Of a stretch of DNA of 64,000 nucleotides, positions 35,938 through 48,100 are shown one piece after another. The notes below the pieces were generated by a model. The model was not told the origin of the DNA and ran no database searches. It worked only from the letters and a program-made list of their open reading frames with translations. Made by a program: the position numbers and the translations under genes. How positions within the stretch are numbered: the stretch's first letter is position 1; each line of letters opens with the position of its first letter. This DNA comes from Caenorhabditis remanei (lineage: Eukaryota; Nematoda; Chromadorea; Rhabditida; Rhabditidae), in assembly GCF_010183535.1 (NCBI RefSeq), contig NC_071331.1:10912001-10976000 (forward strand), written 5' to 3'.

Positions 35938-38150
35938 AAATTTTTAAAATTCCTAGGGTACTAACAGATCACAAAATCAGCCAAAGCGGATTTGTTTGGC
36001 TGATGTGTAACATGGCCTGGTGGCTTGAGCGAGGCATCGTCTCTTAAAATCTCAGAGTAAACTTATTTGCCGTTCATGGCATTGCACGTTGAGGAGGTCA
36101 GCACCCTGGGGAACCACGAACCAACACAATAAGTATATGAATGTGCAAATAATTAATACTTTGGTAGCGGGCAGCGCAAACAGTAAAGAAGAAGAAGAAG
36201 ATAAATAAGAATATAACAAGGACGCCCTGGGCTGATTTGAGAATTTTCACCGGCACGGCACGGTCGGCCCAGGTCACAGTACAAAAATCTGAAAATTTTT
36301 TCGATTTTTTTTTGCCAAAAAGTCGAACTATGTTTTTATATTTCGATGAAATACAAGTTTACATAGGGTTTTTGATTATTTTTGATGAAAAGTTTTAAAA
36401 AATTTCGAAAAATTTTGTGTAAAAATCGTGCACATTTTTCGGCTCCGGCCGCGCTACATGGAGACATGAACTCACAAGAGAAAAAAAGTGATGAGCGCCC
36501 GGGAAGTGTTCGAGAAGGGATGGTTATGAGGTGGTGAAGGAGAGAACAATTGGTGTGAGAGGGGCCACTGACGTCATCTCGATGAGAGGGACGGGGTCAA
36601 TTGGGCCTAATTATTGGAGAGTTTAGCACGTGGTTGGATTATTGTTTTAGGGGAAGGGTGGAATTTAAAAGTTGTTGTAGAAGAGGAGTGGCATGAACGC
36701 TTTTTATTCAGGTTCGTAAAATTTGAGCTTATCATGAAACTGATGAAATTTTAAAGTTTGTTGTGAAGAATGTGCACAGTTTTCATCGAACTCTTAATAG
36801 CGGAATTCGAATGAGGTAATGACCAGATTACTACCAATATATTTAATGTCACTACTATACTAGAGAAATGAAACAGGAAACGAGGAAAGTTAAGGAAAGA
36901 ATTTCAGATTCATCGGAGCAGTTTACATTTTATTTTAACTTGATGATTTCAGTCAACTTTCCTGTCATTTCATTGAAATTGTTAGAAATTTCACACCAGA
37001 TGTCTCCTTCCGTGAATCCAATTGGCACCTCTTTTTCTCCACAGATGCTCATCTTTTACCAGTTTGGAAGGAAGTCAATAACTTTTGACACCAATGTAAT
37101 CGACTTCATATAAAATGATTTCTTACAACGTCTAATATTCTACAAGCTCAGAAAACACCGATTCTCATACTTCAGCGATAAATGAAACGGGAGTCATTGA
37201 GTGATTGTTTCAGGTAGTTTCGAATCCGCAACATTGAAAAAATTGGATTATTTTTTTAGAATTTCTTTTACAATTTAATTCTGCATTTAAGTGGGTAGAA
37301 CCCTTAGAATAATTTATACTTGAGCATATATTTTGAGCTATTTTAGAAACAACAATGATACCGCTTATTTGATCTGACGATTTGAAAAAACAAGACTTGG
37401 AAGGAAGCATTTTCTGGTGTAGTGATGTCTACAAGACAGGCATTTGAAAAAAAAAAGATTTATTTGTTCTGAATCAAAGAAATATCAATGAATGGTTCAA
37501 TATTATTGGAGTACACTTTGGAATTTCATCAATTCTCAGAACAAAAAAATGTTTTGCGAAAAAAATCTCTTGAATTGAAAGAAACTGAGTGAAGGAGATT
37601 TAATTATATATCGGGCGTTACATTAACTGAAAAAAAAAATAATCACAGTGGGTTATTGCCTGATTAAAACAGGTTATGATTGTTCATTCATTAAAACATT
37701 TTGACTGTTTCACATTGGAATCTTTTCTAAATTAGTTAACTTGTAGCAACTCTTGATGGGAACAGTGGAAATAACGCTTCACCGAAAATTGTTCAGTTTT
37801 AGGAAAACGATGAGAATTCAATAAAGAAAATTCATCGAAGAAAAGTCAGCGGTCATTTCGTGTATCGGACTTAATATCATTAATCCACTGGGAATTGGAG
37901 GAGAAAACAAAGAGGAGCTGAAAAAGTGAAATGAAGTTTTAACAACGTAAAATTCGGATCACTAGTTCATTGAAATATTATTTCTTGAAAATGGAACCCG
38001 TGAAACCGTAATCCATCCCCCGATTTTCCCGTGACCCTCCTACCCTGGTTCCCCCATAAACTAATTCCCCAATCCCTTCAATCATCCCGAGACATCTCCA
38101 ATCAATTTCAAAGTTTACTTTGCCATTCTCTCTCTGGAATTCAAGGAGAA
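35938..38150. other. Intergenic region upstream of X-4; left arm of large inverted duplication
   Basis: It begins with the repeat shared with 24700-24935. From about 36700 it matches, in reverse, DNA at 53990-57100 to the right of X-5 (for example GTAGTGATGTCTACAAGACA near 37417). No gene seen. Confidence 0.5.
36869..37712. promoter_or_regulatory. Two candidate 21U-RNA promoter cores upstream of X-4
   Basis: TGAAACAG at 36869-36876 (minus) and CTGTTTCA at 37705-37712 (plus), in intergenic AT-rich DNA. Confidence 0.45.
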
Positions 38151-38211
38151 ATATCGATACAATGTGAGTCTCTCTCTTCTCATTCCTCTAATTTCAACCA
38201 ATTTCAGAAAA

Positions 38212-41200
38212 ATGGATTTCGGAGCGAACTGGGCGTACAAGGAAATAGACGTGAAAGTGAGTGGAACTCTTCAAGAAGCTGCTGATATTCTGAGAAAAAT
38301 GAAGGAAGAAAAGGCGGATGACAAGGAGAAATCATTGATTTCACGCAACTTTTCGGGTAGGTTAAAGGGAATTGATGGCATAGCAATTAGGGAGATATTA
38401 TATAAGATTGAGAAAAGTTTGAGAAACACGACAAAATTTGATTTTTTTTAACGAAAATCTCACACATAATATTGTTGAAAAGCTGTAGCCGTACAAACAA
38501 AGCTTTTGAAACACAAATTATTTTATTCCACAGTTGCCGGTGGCAAGGTACCCTCATAGCCCTGTAGTTCTCCGAGTCCTCACAATAAATACGCAACGAC
38601 ACTCCGCCAAAGCCTCACGCGCCTACCGTAACCTCAGCGCGTCAGTTCACGTGGACACGTGTACTCCACGTGGCAACAAGTGGTTTTCTGAAGTCGGTTG
38701 GCTTTCAGAGTTAGTTCTAGTTTTAGCGTTGGTTGTTTAACCTTTGTTTTGTAAGTTACGCTCTCTTATTTTATTTTCTTGCAATAAACCTTATTTATTG
38801 TAAGAAACTGTGTTTACTGTCGTCTTATTTTATCAGGACCCTATCACCCCGTATTCGTACGCGGGCAACTCCACCTTGCTCAAACCATACTTGCAAACCG
38901 GGCCGAAACGGGCCGACACGGGCCGGCGCGTAACTCGCTTGAAACTCAATGTTATGAGCTGAAAAATATACCAAAATGTAGATCTCGACGAGTTCTATGT
39001 CCGTGACCTACTACGGGCCGGATGGCTATTCGTTATTGTGCCGCGGGCCGGAATGCTAGAATGGCTAGAATGGCTTTTTTAACCATTTTCGCGATTTTTG
39101 ACACTTTTTCCCGGCCCGCGGCACAATAACGAACAGCCATCCGGCCCGTAGTAGGTCACGGTCATAGAACTCGTCGAGATCTACATTTTGGTATATTTTT
39201 CAGCTCATAACATTGAGTTTCAAGCGAGTTACGCGCCGGCCCGTGTCGGCCCGTTTCGGCCCGGTTTGCAAGTATGGCTCAAACTGATTAAAAATGAATT
39301 TACTAAAGCTTCATGCGCTATGTGAACTAAGATGGCCCAAAATCTAATAGTTCCCAAAAGTCCAAACTACTATAAATGGCATGATGAAAACATTGATTAT
39401 TATGAAAAAAACAATGTTTCACCAACTCCATATAAACCTTCCAATACTTTATGATACAGTAGCGGTCATAGGTGAGTATACCTCCACTCTTTCGTGTGTA
39501 TCTCTGCTGAATCGTGTCCGTTTTGCATAAACTTTTTTTTTAAAGATAGCTGAAACATTCAGCAATAAGAAAATAAGTTTTTTGAAAAAGTTAACATTTT
39601 TAATTTTATCGATAATCGATTTTTCCTGACCGTGATTTGGAAATTTGAAAAAAAACTTTTTATTTTTCTCTTGAAGTTATTGAGTTTTTGATGTCAAAAT
39701 GATGGAACATGTTCAAATTAACAAAAAATTATGTTGAGTTAGTTTCTTAGTTCCAGAGCATCGTGCTAGAGCTCCAGAAGTCAAAAGTGGTGTCCTCGGG
39801 AAAACCTTCATAACTCATCAAGAAATTATTCAAATTAGCCAAATAATGTACGAAAAGACGTGTTTTGAGTTTTTCTACAAACCAACATAAAAAAATCAAG
39901 ATTTTTGAAAAATTAATTTTTCAATTTTTTTTCATTCAAAAATTTTTTAATTCCAATTTTTCCTAGATTTTCGATATTTTCTGGCTATAAAACGAACAAA
40001 AAACTCAAAAATGTATTTCATTATGCTTGATAAAGCACTTCACATGCACATTTTGAAAGGTATGTCCTTTTTATAGCCAGAAAATATCGAAAATCTAGGA
40101 AAAATTGGAATTAATAATTTTTTGAATGAAAAAAAATTGAAAAATTATATTTTCTAAAATCTTGATTTTTTAATGTTGGTTTGTATAAGAACTCAAAACA
40201 CGTCTTTTGGTACATTATTTGGCTAATTTGAATAATTTCTTGATGAGTTATGAAGGTTTTCCCGAGGACACCACTTTTGACTTCTGGAGCTATAGCACGA
40301 TGCTCTGGAACTAAGAAACTAATTCAAGATAATTTTTTGTTAATTTGAACATGTTCCATCATTTTGACATTAAAAACTCAATAACTTCAAGAGAAAAATA
40401 AAAAGTTTTTTTTCAAATTTTCAAATCACGGTCAGGAAAAATCGATTATCGATAAAATTAAAAATGTTAACTTTTTCAAAAAACTTATTTTTTTATTGCT
40501 GAATGAAGTTTATGCAAAACGGACTTGTTTCAGCTGAGATACACATGAAAGAGTGGAGGTATACTCACCTATGACCGCTACTGTATCTAATTGTAGCTAT
40601 ATTCCAGGCATCTCCATAACATCAACTGAATCTCACAAGACAATTTCCATCAGTTCGATTCATCGTTCTTCGTCGAAAGAACCGAAACCAACTATTCGTA
40701 CTCCACGTGATGCTGGAAAGAATCGGAAAATGTATCAGATTTCATTCTGAATAATCCCAATGACTATATTCAAATTTTCAGATTATTCCCGAAAGCAGTG
40801 ATTGTCAATTCGAAGAAAAAATCGTTGGTTTCGGCTAGTTATGCGGAGAGTTCTAATGCGTAAGTGGACAGTTAAAAGGGATAAAATGACTGATTGAGTG
40901 GAATTTCAGAAGCTCCGTGGATCCGATCACTCCAATTCCGGATAGTGAAAATCTGTTCCCCGAGGCAATCTACATTCCAGCTAACAAGGGAACAACTAAG
41001 ATTGATGTAAGGATAATTTGCTATAACGAGATGAGAAGCAAATAATTTATTTGCCTCAATCTGATACCACATTTCTGAAACAGTACATTAATTTCCATTT
41101 GCAGGTGGCAGTTGGTCGTTCCACTTCTCGGGAATCTAGTGAATCCATCAGATCAATTCAACGTAAACATGTTCAACAGATGGGACAGGAACCACTTGAA

Positions 41201-41797
41201 GACATTCAACACTTGTGAGTCAGCTGGGGTGTCGTTGACGCGTTTTCTGTTTCAACGAATTCAGAAGTGCTTATGTCATTTTCACTGATTCAATGGTTAT
41301 TTCGTCTTTTTCAGAAAACGTCGTGGATTGAAGAAGTCGAAACCAGACGGTCTATTTCCATCGGCCACTTATATTGCTGGAGGAGGGAACCCCAAAATGA
41401 CGGTACTCTTCCTCTTTTGATACCCATCTGATTCCCCAGAATATTCCAGATGTCTCCACTGACAAGTGAAATCCAATCGAGTGTTGCTAGAACTACAAAT
41501 ACGGACAACAGTCTTCTCTACGAACAAATGGAATTCATCTCGACTAATGGACGTTTCAAAATGTGTATTCAACCACTCGAAAAGAAGAAGAAATCGGATG
41601 AATTTCCAATTGTTCCGAAACAATTGCAATCGAGTACCCGACTGAAAATTGAGTCTCAAAAAATCAAATTCTCGGCTCAAATCTCACTCGGAACTGATCA
41701 TTTCATCGATTTGTCGGGTATTTTCAATGGAAGTTCGATGAAGAAAAATGATGTGACTAATCTGGTCATCAATGGACAATCCTATTCAACCTACTGA
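38212..41797 (+). CDS. Gene X copy 4 (X-4)
   Basis: Exons: 38212-38356, 40608-40731, 40782-40859, 40910-41006, 41105-41214, 41315-41402, 41450-41797; 329 aa, open throughout. Intron 1 is 2.25 kb and holds three separate insertions (38532, 38886, 39457). Unlike the other copies, homology stops right at the stop codon: the 3' flank (with AATAAA near 41829) is unique and leads into the DCAF1 3' end, so a rearrangement breakpoint lies there. Confidence 0.8.
38532..38870. mobile_element. 339-bp insertion ending AGTTGCC...GGCAACT, possibly a solo LTR
   Basis: Absent from the X-3 intron (CACAAATTATTATACTCCAC near 26113). Flanked by a 4-bp repeat CCAC. It contains AATAAA followed by a T-rich 3' part, as a solo LTR would, but lacks clear TG...CA ends, so the class is uncertain. 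Confidence 0.5.
38886..39276. mobile_element. CATACTTG-family hAT palindrome, copy 3
   Basis: CATACTTGCAAACCGGGCC and its complement at the ends, 8-bp duplication GCTCAAAC (38878-38885, 39277-39284). Almost the entire 391 bp is one inverted repeat with CGGGCCG motifs. It is closely related to the copy at 47458. Confidence 0.9.
39457..40583. mobile_element. Tc1/mariner-like palindromic element, TA duplication
   Basis: Ends CAGTAGCGGTCATAGGTGAG and complement, flanked by TA on both sides. The X-1 intron reads CTTTATGGCATCTAATAG without it. Arms of about 0.5 kb pair along their whole length (axis near 40020). No transposase ORF. The TA target and CAGT start suggest a non-autonomous Tc1/mariner relative. 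Confidence 0.8.
41076..41254. promoter_or_regulatory. Divergent 21U-RNA promoter core pair in X-4
   Basis: TGAAACAG 41076-41083 and CTGTTTCA 41247-41254, 171 bp apart. These are the last cores before a gap of more than 11 kb. Confidence 0.6.
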
Positions 41798-42137
41798 TTT
41801 TCTGATAGCTGCTCATAGAAAAAGGTCCCAATAAAGAATTATTATTTAACAAAATTTTCGGGATTTGGGGGGAGGGGGCATGCAAGATTTTGCATGCAAA
41901 CTACATCAGAAGATGTACAAACAATAACTAGCGAAACAATTGAAAAGAAAGAAAAAAAACAAAATCAACGGGTGAATTTAAAAACGAAATGAAAAGGGTA
42001 AATTTGTAAAGGTGAGCGAAAGGGAAAAGGGTCACAAAAATTGAGGCAGGGAAAAAAACTTGTGGAATGTCTCCACCGGATGTGAAAGATCTAATTGGGG
42101 TTAAAACTAAAAGTAAAGAAGGAGATGTGAGAAATAT

Positions 42138-45100
42138 TTAATCAGATTCATTTCCATTCTGTTCACGTCGACGCCGACGACGAAGTGCCGGATTCAAGGC
42201 GGTCGTGCTGACACTGTTGATCTCTTCCTCTTCGGATCTGAAATTTCAGATATAATTTAAGATAATTGTTTCGTATGAAAACTCACTGATAATCATTATC
42301 ACTATCATTCTCTCCATTCTCTCCATTCGCCTCATCGGCCACTTCTCCCTCTCTCGCAATCGCTTCCATGAATTGAAGTCGTTGCTCTTCGGCTCTCGCA
42401 TTCAATATATCCGCCTGTGGTGGCATATGAGGATGTCTTCTATGTCCACTCATTCCGAGACGCATATTACGGAGACCTCGTCCGAGAATAGCACGACGAG
42501 CGGCGGCGGCTGCTTCGGCTCTGAATCCAGCGAGATTCACTCGTTCTTCCTCTTCTTCTGCCGCAGCTGGAGGGGCTTCACCTGCGTCTTCTCCTTCTGC
42601 AACTGCCTCTTCATCTCCATCATTTTCAGCCTCTCTCGCTTGTTCTTCATCGAGTTCATCAAGATTGATGTCTTCAGAACCTGAATCTTTGCTCAATTTC
42701 TTCACAATGTTCTTTCACTTCTCTATCTATAACTTACCAACTCGACTAGCAGTCCTCCAACTTCCACTATCATCATCACTTCCCAACTCGTCTTCATCCA
42801 CTTCCTCATCAACTTCATTCACCAAATCATCAATCGCCGCTCCCATATCGAAATCTGGATCAGCCTCCTCATCTCCATCGTCCTCTTCATCGTCCTCTTC
42901 TTCATCATCTCCATCCGTTCCATCTTCATCATCATCATCTATGTCAGCATTATCCACATTCTCACTGCTATTCGCACGTTGACGACGAAGAAGTGCTTGA
43001 CGACGTATGATACGATTCAGGGCATTTTCAAAGTCGAAACTGTCCATCGAGTCGTTGTCGTCGTCACCATCCTCAAGCTCGTCTTCACTGTCATCGCCGA
43101 GCTGAAAATAATTCAGAATTTTTATTATAAGAAAACTAAATCAAAACTGGAACGCTAGAAGCAAGTTTCAAATATTCTTCAGAAAATAATGTTTTTAAAT
43201 TTTGCATTTTTACAGCTTATGTGTATAAGACAATTTCTATTCAGATGGTTTTGAATCAAACGCAGTTCTAACTCGGGAAACTAGGAATTGAACGAAAACG
43301 AAATTGTATCGAAAATATAGCTAAAACCACGCCCATTTTGTTAGGAACTTGATCTTACAAATCTTGAAGTGATCTTACAGAAAGCAGAACCACTTTGCTT
43401 CAAAACAAAATCATCAGAAAACGAGCGAACAGTGATCTTACGGAAGCAAGCTATCTTTTGGGCACAAAAGAGATCACTTCTCGAACTGATGAAAAAGAAA
43501 CGAAGGATTATTATAACATGCGACGGACAGAAGAGACGCAGAGAGAAGTGACTAGTGGCAGTGTGTTCTCTCTCATGAAAGCAGAATGTGATGTTACGGA
43601 AGAAGTTATCAAAGTAGAGCGAACTAGGCACAAAAATGATCACTTTTTGAAGAGAAATGTTCCAAGAAAAGAGATGTTACAAAAAGCAAAATGTGATGTT
43701 ACGGGAAGCAAAAGCAGTTGAAAAGTGGTGGACACACCCATGAAAGTGATCATGGAGTATGCTTTCGAAGCAAAGAGTGATCAGTTCAACAGATGTTACA
43801 TGAAGCAAAAGCAAAAGCAGTTGGCAATTGGACACATCAGATAAGGAACGAAAGTGATCATTCTTCTAGTGGAAGCAAAAAGGTAACATTAACAGGAGAA
43901 CAAGAGTGATCATGCGCTTTCTAGTGTGGACCGATGATCATTCTGAAAGAGGAATGATCAGAAGATGTTACATGAAGCAAATTGTGATGTTACTTTGCTT
44001 TCGAAGCAGAAGAGACACATCACAATGCGAACATGAGTGATCATTCCAGAGATGTTACACGAATCAGAAAAAGCAGTTTGAAATTAATCTGATGTTACTC
44101 CTCATGCTTCTTACTCGAAACAGAGAAGAAACATCAGTTGGAGCCGAGAAGTGATCATTCTCTGACAGGTGTGATGAGTTCTTGATATGGAAAGACTACT
44201 TGCAGATGTTGAGGAAAGCTGAAGCAATTGACCACAGGAAATATCAGGTTCAATCAAAAAAGAAACATCAATTGGAACAGAGAAGTGATCATTCTCTATT
44301 CGGAGATGTTACATGTAGCAACTGAATGTCGTTCGAGAAGCATGAAAGATCAGTTTGGATACGAAAGTGATCATTCTTCTAGTGTAGATTTAGTGAGAAC
44401 GATCAGAGCGATGTGATGTGAATTTAGATATCACATTTGACCAGTAAAGGCCTTAATGTAAATGAAAATTCATCAATTGGATAAAAACGTATAATGATGC
44501 GGTAGAAATACGAAAATTTGGAGTTCCAAAGTAGAGACCGATGGTTCTGAGCTATTAACAACGAGCTGCGCACAAAAGTTCTTAGCTCATCACAGATTTT
44601 ACAACTGCGCTCCACCGAAATTCCCTTGAAAAATGTCACTTTTTCTCTGCGTTTCTCAATTTCTCACACAATTTTCTTCGGTTTCGGTAGAGCGCGGTTG
44701 TAAGAAGCATGGCGTGCTAATATCTATTGGGATAGATGTACGATTCCAGCAAATAATTATATTTTGGTGGTGTGAGAATGTGCCCGACCTCCATGCACTA
44801 AATCTTAAAAAAACTCACTCTTCCGAGAGCATCAAATACGGATCCTTGCTCCGACGCATTCCCATCATCAATATCTTCCATCTCCATTCCAGACGAATCA
44901 CTATTATGATCCTCTCTCGTCTCCTCCTCTTCCTCCTCATTCTCATCTTCATTATCCTTCACTCGTCCAATCTCAATAAATCTCAATTGAGTGGACGCCT
45001 GAATCATGTAGTCCGACATAATTGGTTTGACTTGTTCAACGATGCACAGCGTCTGATCGTGATGCGATGAGCAGATGCTGAGAACTGGACGACGTCCTTC

Positions 45101-48100
45101 GACAGTAGTGAGAGCAGTGTAGTCACGAGTATCGAATGAGCGAAGTGGTGAGGGTGGGACGTCTGAATAGTCTGGACGGTGGATTTCATTGGCTTCAGCA
45201 GCGAACATAATATTCTGAAAATACAGCAATCAGATCGGTTTAGACGTCAAGATAACTCACTCCAGTAGAATTGAAAGCCAAATTACAGCGACTGAGTTCA
45301 GGAACATGATAGAGCATTCTGAATGTTCGGATATCGTAAATTTCAGAATTGATGATGATCTGGGTGCCGTGAGGATGAAAAGTTCCGAATAGAGTTCTAT
45401 TGGAGAGACGATCGAACCCATGAATCGGTGAATTCTTATTTCTAACATCCCAAAGCAATCCATCATTGAAAATCATTCGGTCATCTGGAGAGAACGACGC
45501 GTAATTCTTATCATACTGTAACGCATTCAATCCAGATACATAAGAATCCAGAACATGATTCGTCTCCGTATCGTAGATAGTCGCCTTCTCTTTCGACGTT
45601 CCAATGATTCTCTGCATAGTTGTATTTCCGAATCGAACATACGACTCTTCACGATAAGTGTGAACTCGTTGCAGTGCTTCACCGAGTCTCCAGAGGGCAG
45701 AAAGTGGACGTGAGTAGGCGCACGAAGTGAGAAGCAGATTTCCGTCCTGAAAATTAGGGAAAAATAAGGAGAATCAGAAAGAGGGAAGGGTTTACATGAG
45801 ATGGTTGAATATTAGTGAGAGAACTTCCATGACAATTGGTATGTCCATCGTCAGTTCCTGTGTCGGCGTTGATCCAATGAAGTTCTCCGTTGAAGAGACC
45901 AACAATAATGTGCTCATCGTCAGCCTGGAAGGGTAAATAGGGTTTGGATGGAACGGAAATCTGATCAGAATTGTTTAAAATTAAGTTCGGGCTCTATCAA
46001 TACTGCCTGGAATTAGAACAATCCGGAACTAACAGCGGGGACAAATCTGATCTTTTAGGAGTCAGAAATCTGTCAAATTTAAGTTGTCCTAATCATGAAT
46101 TCGATGTTGTAACGAATTGAAATTTAGTCGGATCAGAACTGTCTAGAACTTTGTTGAATCGGAACCAGGTCAAATTAAGAACTGTCCCGAATTGAAATTC
46201 CAGTATTTGGAGAGGTCTCGACTTATAATTTGGTAAAACAAGGGCATTCCGAATCAAAACTGTCCCGAGTTAGAACCGAGACGAGTCAAAACTTTTCAAA
46301 AATTCGATAATATCGGAGCTGATTACACCTAGAAAACCCACCGAAAACACGGCTTTCGTATACGACTCCTCCTCATGCAACGTTTTGATATTTCTAAACT
46401 TTGAGAAAATCGATCGCTCATTACTCCACTGCGAGACGATTCTTTGTCCGGGACGAAGCAATTCTTGATCCATAATTCGAAGTGATATATTCTGGACAAC
46501 CGACGCTTTTTGATTACGATCCGGACACTTGTGTGGGTAGAATAGAGAGAACGGAGGGCAAGTGGTGACCGGATTCTCGCACGCGGCGTGTTGGGTTCTG
46601 GAATTTTTGAATTGAGAAAAGTGGTTTGACTCTTAAAAAAGACAAACCTAAAATAATTGGTAACAATATTATTCAAGTCCACATATGGCCGAGAGTTGTC
46701 ACTTCCCGGTGTCACTGGTCTCATCTTTGGACGTGCTGGACTAATCATTAATTTCTTTGGGAATGTCGCACTACTCGTTGTGAATCTTCTTGGCAATGTA
46801 GGCGTCGCGAACACATTGTCATCTTCTGCAGATTGAGATCTTGCTGGCGAAGCGAGACTAGACGCCATCGATGGTCTTCTCGCTGAAATTCCTCCAATTT
46901 CTGATTCAAGAGTTCTCGGAGCAAGAGTTGGGACACTGTCGAGTTTGGCGAAGTTGTTGCCGATGCTTGGCTGGAAATTATTAGATATTGTATTAGTTAT
47001 GATCTGGAATAACTTACGAATGGCTTCATTACAACTGCAGTGCTATTAGCTCGACTTGCGGGGCGATCCGGAAGATTTGCTTCAGTTTTCAGAAGCGCTG
47101 CTACTGAATCCAACTTATTTTTGAGAAGATGATCATGAATCAGTTGAAGAAGTTCCACTTGATTGAAGCTGACTTGCGTGTTCTCGACAACCCATTGACG
47201 GTGACTTTTGTCTTGGATCAACTGAAATAAATGGGTTGGTGGAATCAGAAACAGAAAACATCTGTCGTCTCTTACCGCTGACTGGAAATCCTTCGCCTGT
47301 TGATCATGCATTTTCCGTCCACTGACAACTTGAAGAAGTTGAATCGCCTCTTTACAGAATGCCGCATGAATATCTCGTTTGTCAGATGACACCGGTTCAC
47401 GCATCAAGACTGAAAATTATCGGATTAGGTATAGAATCTATATACTATAGATAAATCCATACTTCCAAATCGGGCCGGCGCGTAATTCGCTTCAAACTCA
47501 ATATTACGAGCTGAAAAATATACCAAAATGTAGATCTCAACGAGTTCTATGCCGTGACGTACTACGGGACGGATGGATATTCGTTAATGTGCCGGGGGCC
47601 GGGCTAGAATGACTGTTTTGGCCATTTTCGCGTTTTTTGGCACTTTTTCCCGGCCCGTATCAGGCCACGGACATAGAGCTCGTCGAGATCTACATTTTGG
47701 TATATTTTTCAGCTCATAAAGCTCAGTTTGAAGCGAGTTACGCGGAGGCCCGTGTCGGCCCGTTTCGGTTTGCAAGTATGGATAAATCTGAAATCAAGAC
47801 TAACTCTGTAATCCAGACTGAGCGAACAATGGAAGTCTCGTAAGAATCTGTCGAACTTCTGGATGTCTCGCGAGTCCTGTCAACGTGTTACACGCCAATC
47901 TCCTAATCGAATCCGCTTCAGTCAACGGAGTCTTCGTGTTCATCAACGCAATCAACGCCATAATTCCATCGGATTTCCTGACTTCAGTCCACATCAATTC
48001 CAAATGTTTCATAATTTCTTCGTATTTCGAAGGACGTTTCGATGTCGAATGCCGCTCTTCCGAACTCTTCATCTTCTGTATGATAGTCTTCCAGCACTCT

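Larger units (their letters stand above)
36700..41798 (+). repeat. Left arm of ~5-kb inverted duplication around DCAF1-DPH3
   Basis: X-4 plus its upstream flank is matched in reverse by X-5 plus flank (51980-57100). Anchors outside X: 37800-37945 pairs with 53990-54130, and 37395-37440 pairs with 55930-55975 and again with 57020-57060. Confidence 0.7.

Noticed and set aside
43395..43721. 108-codon plus-strand ORF inside DCAF1
   Set aside because: Lies in the irregular repeat of intron 16; no splice sites or recognisable protein features.
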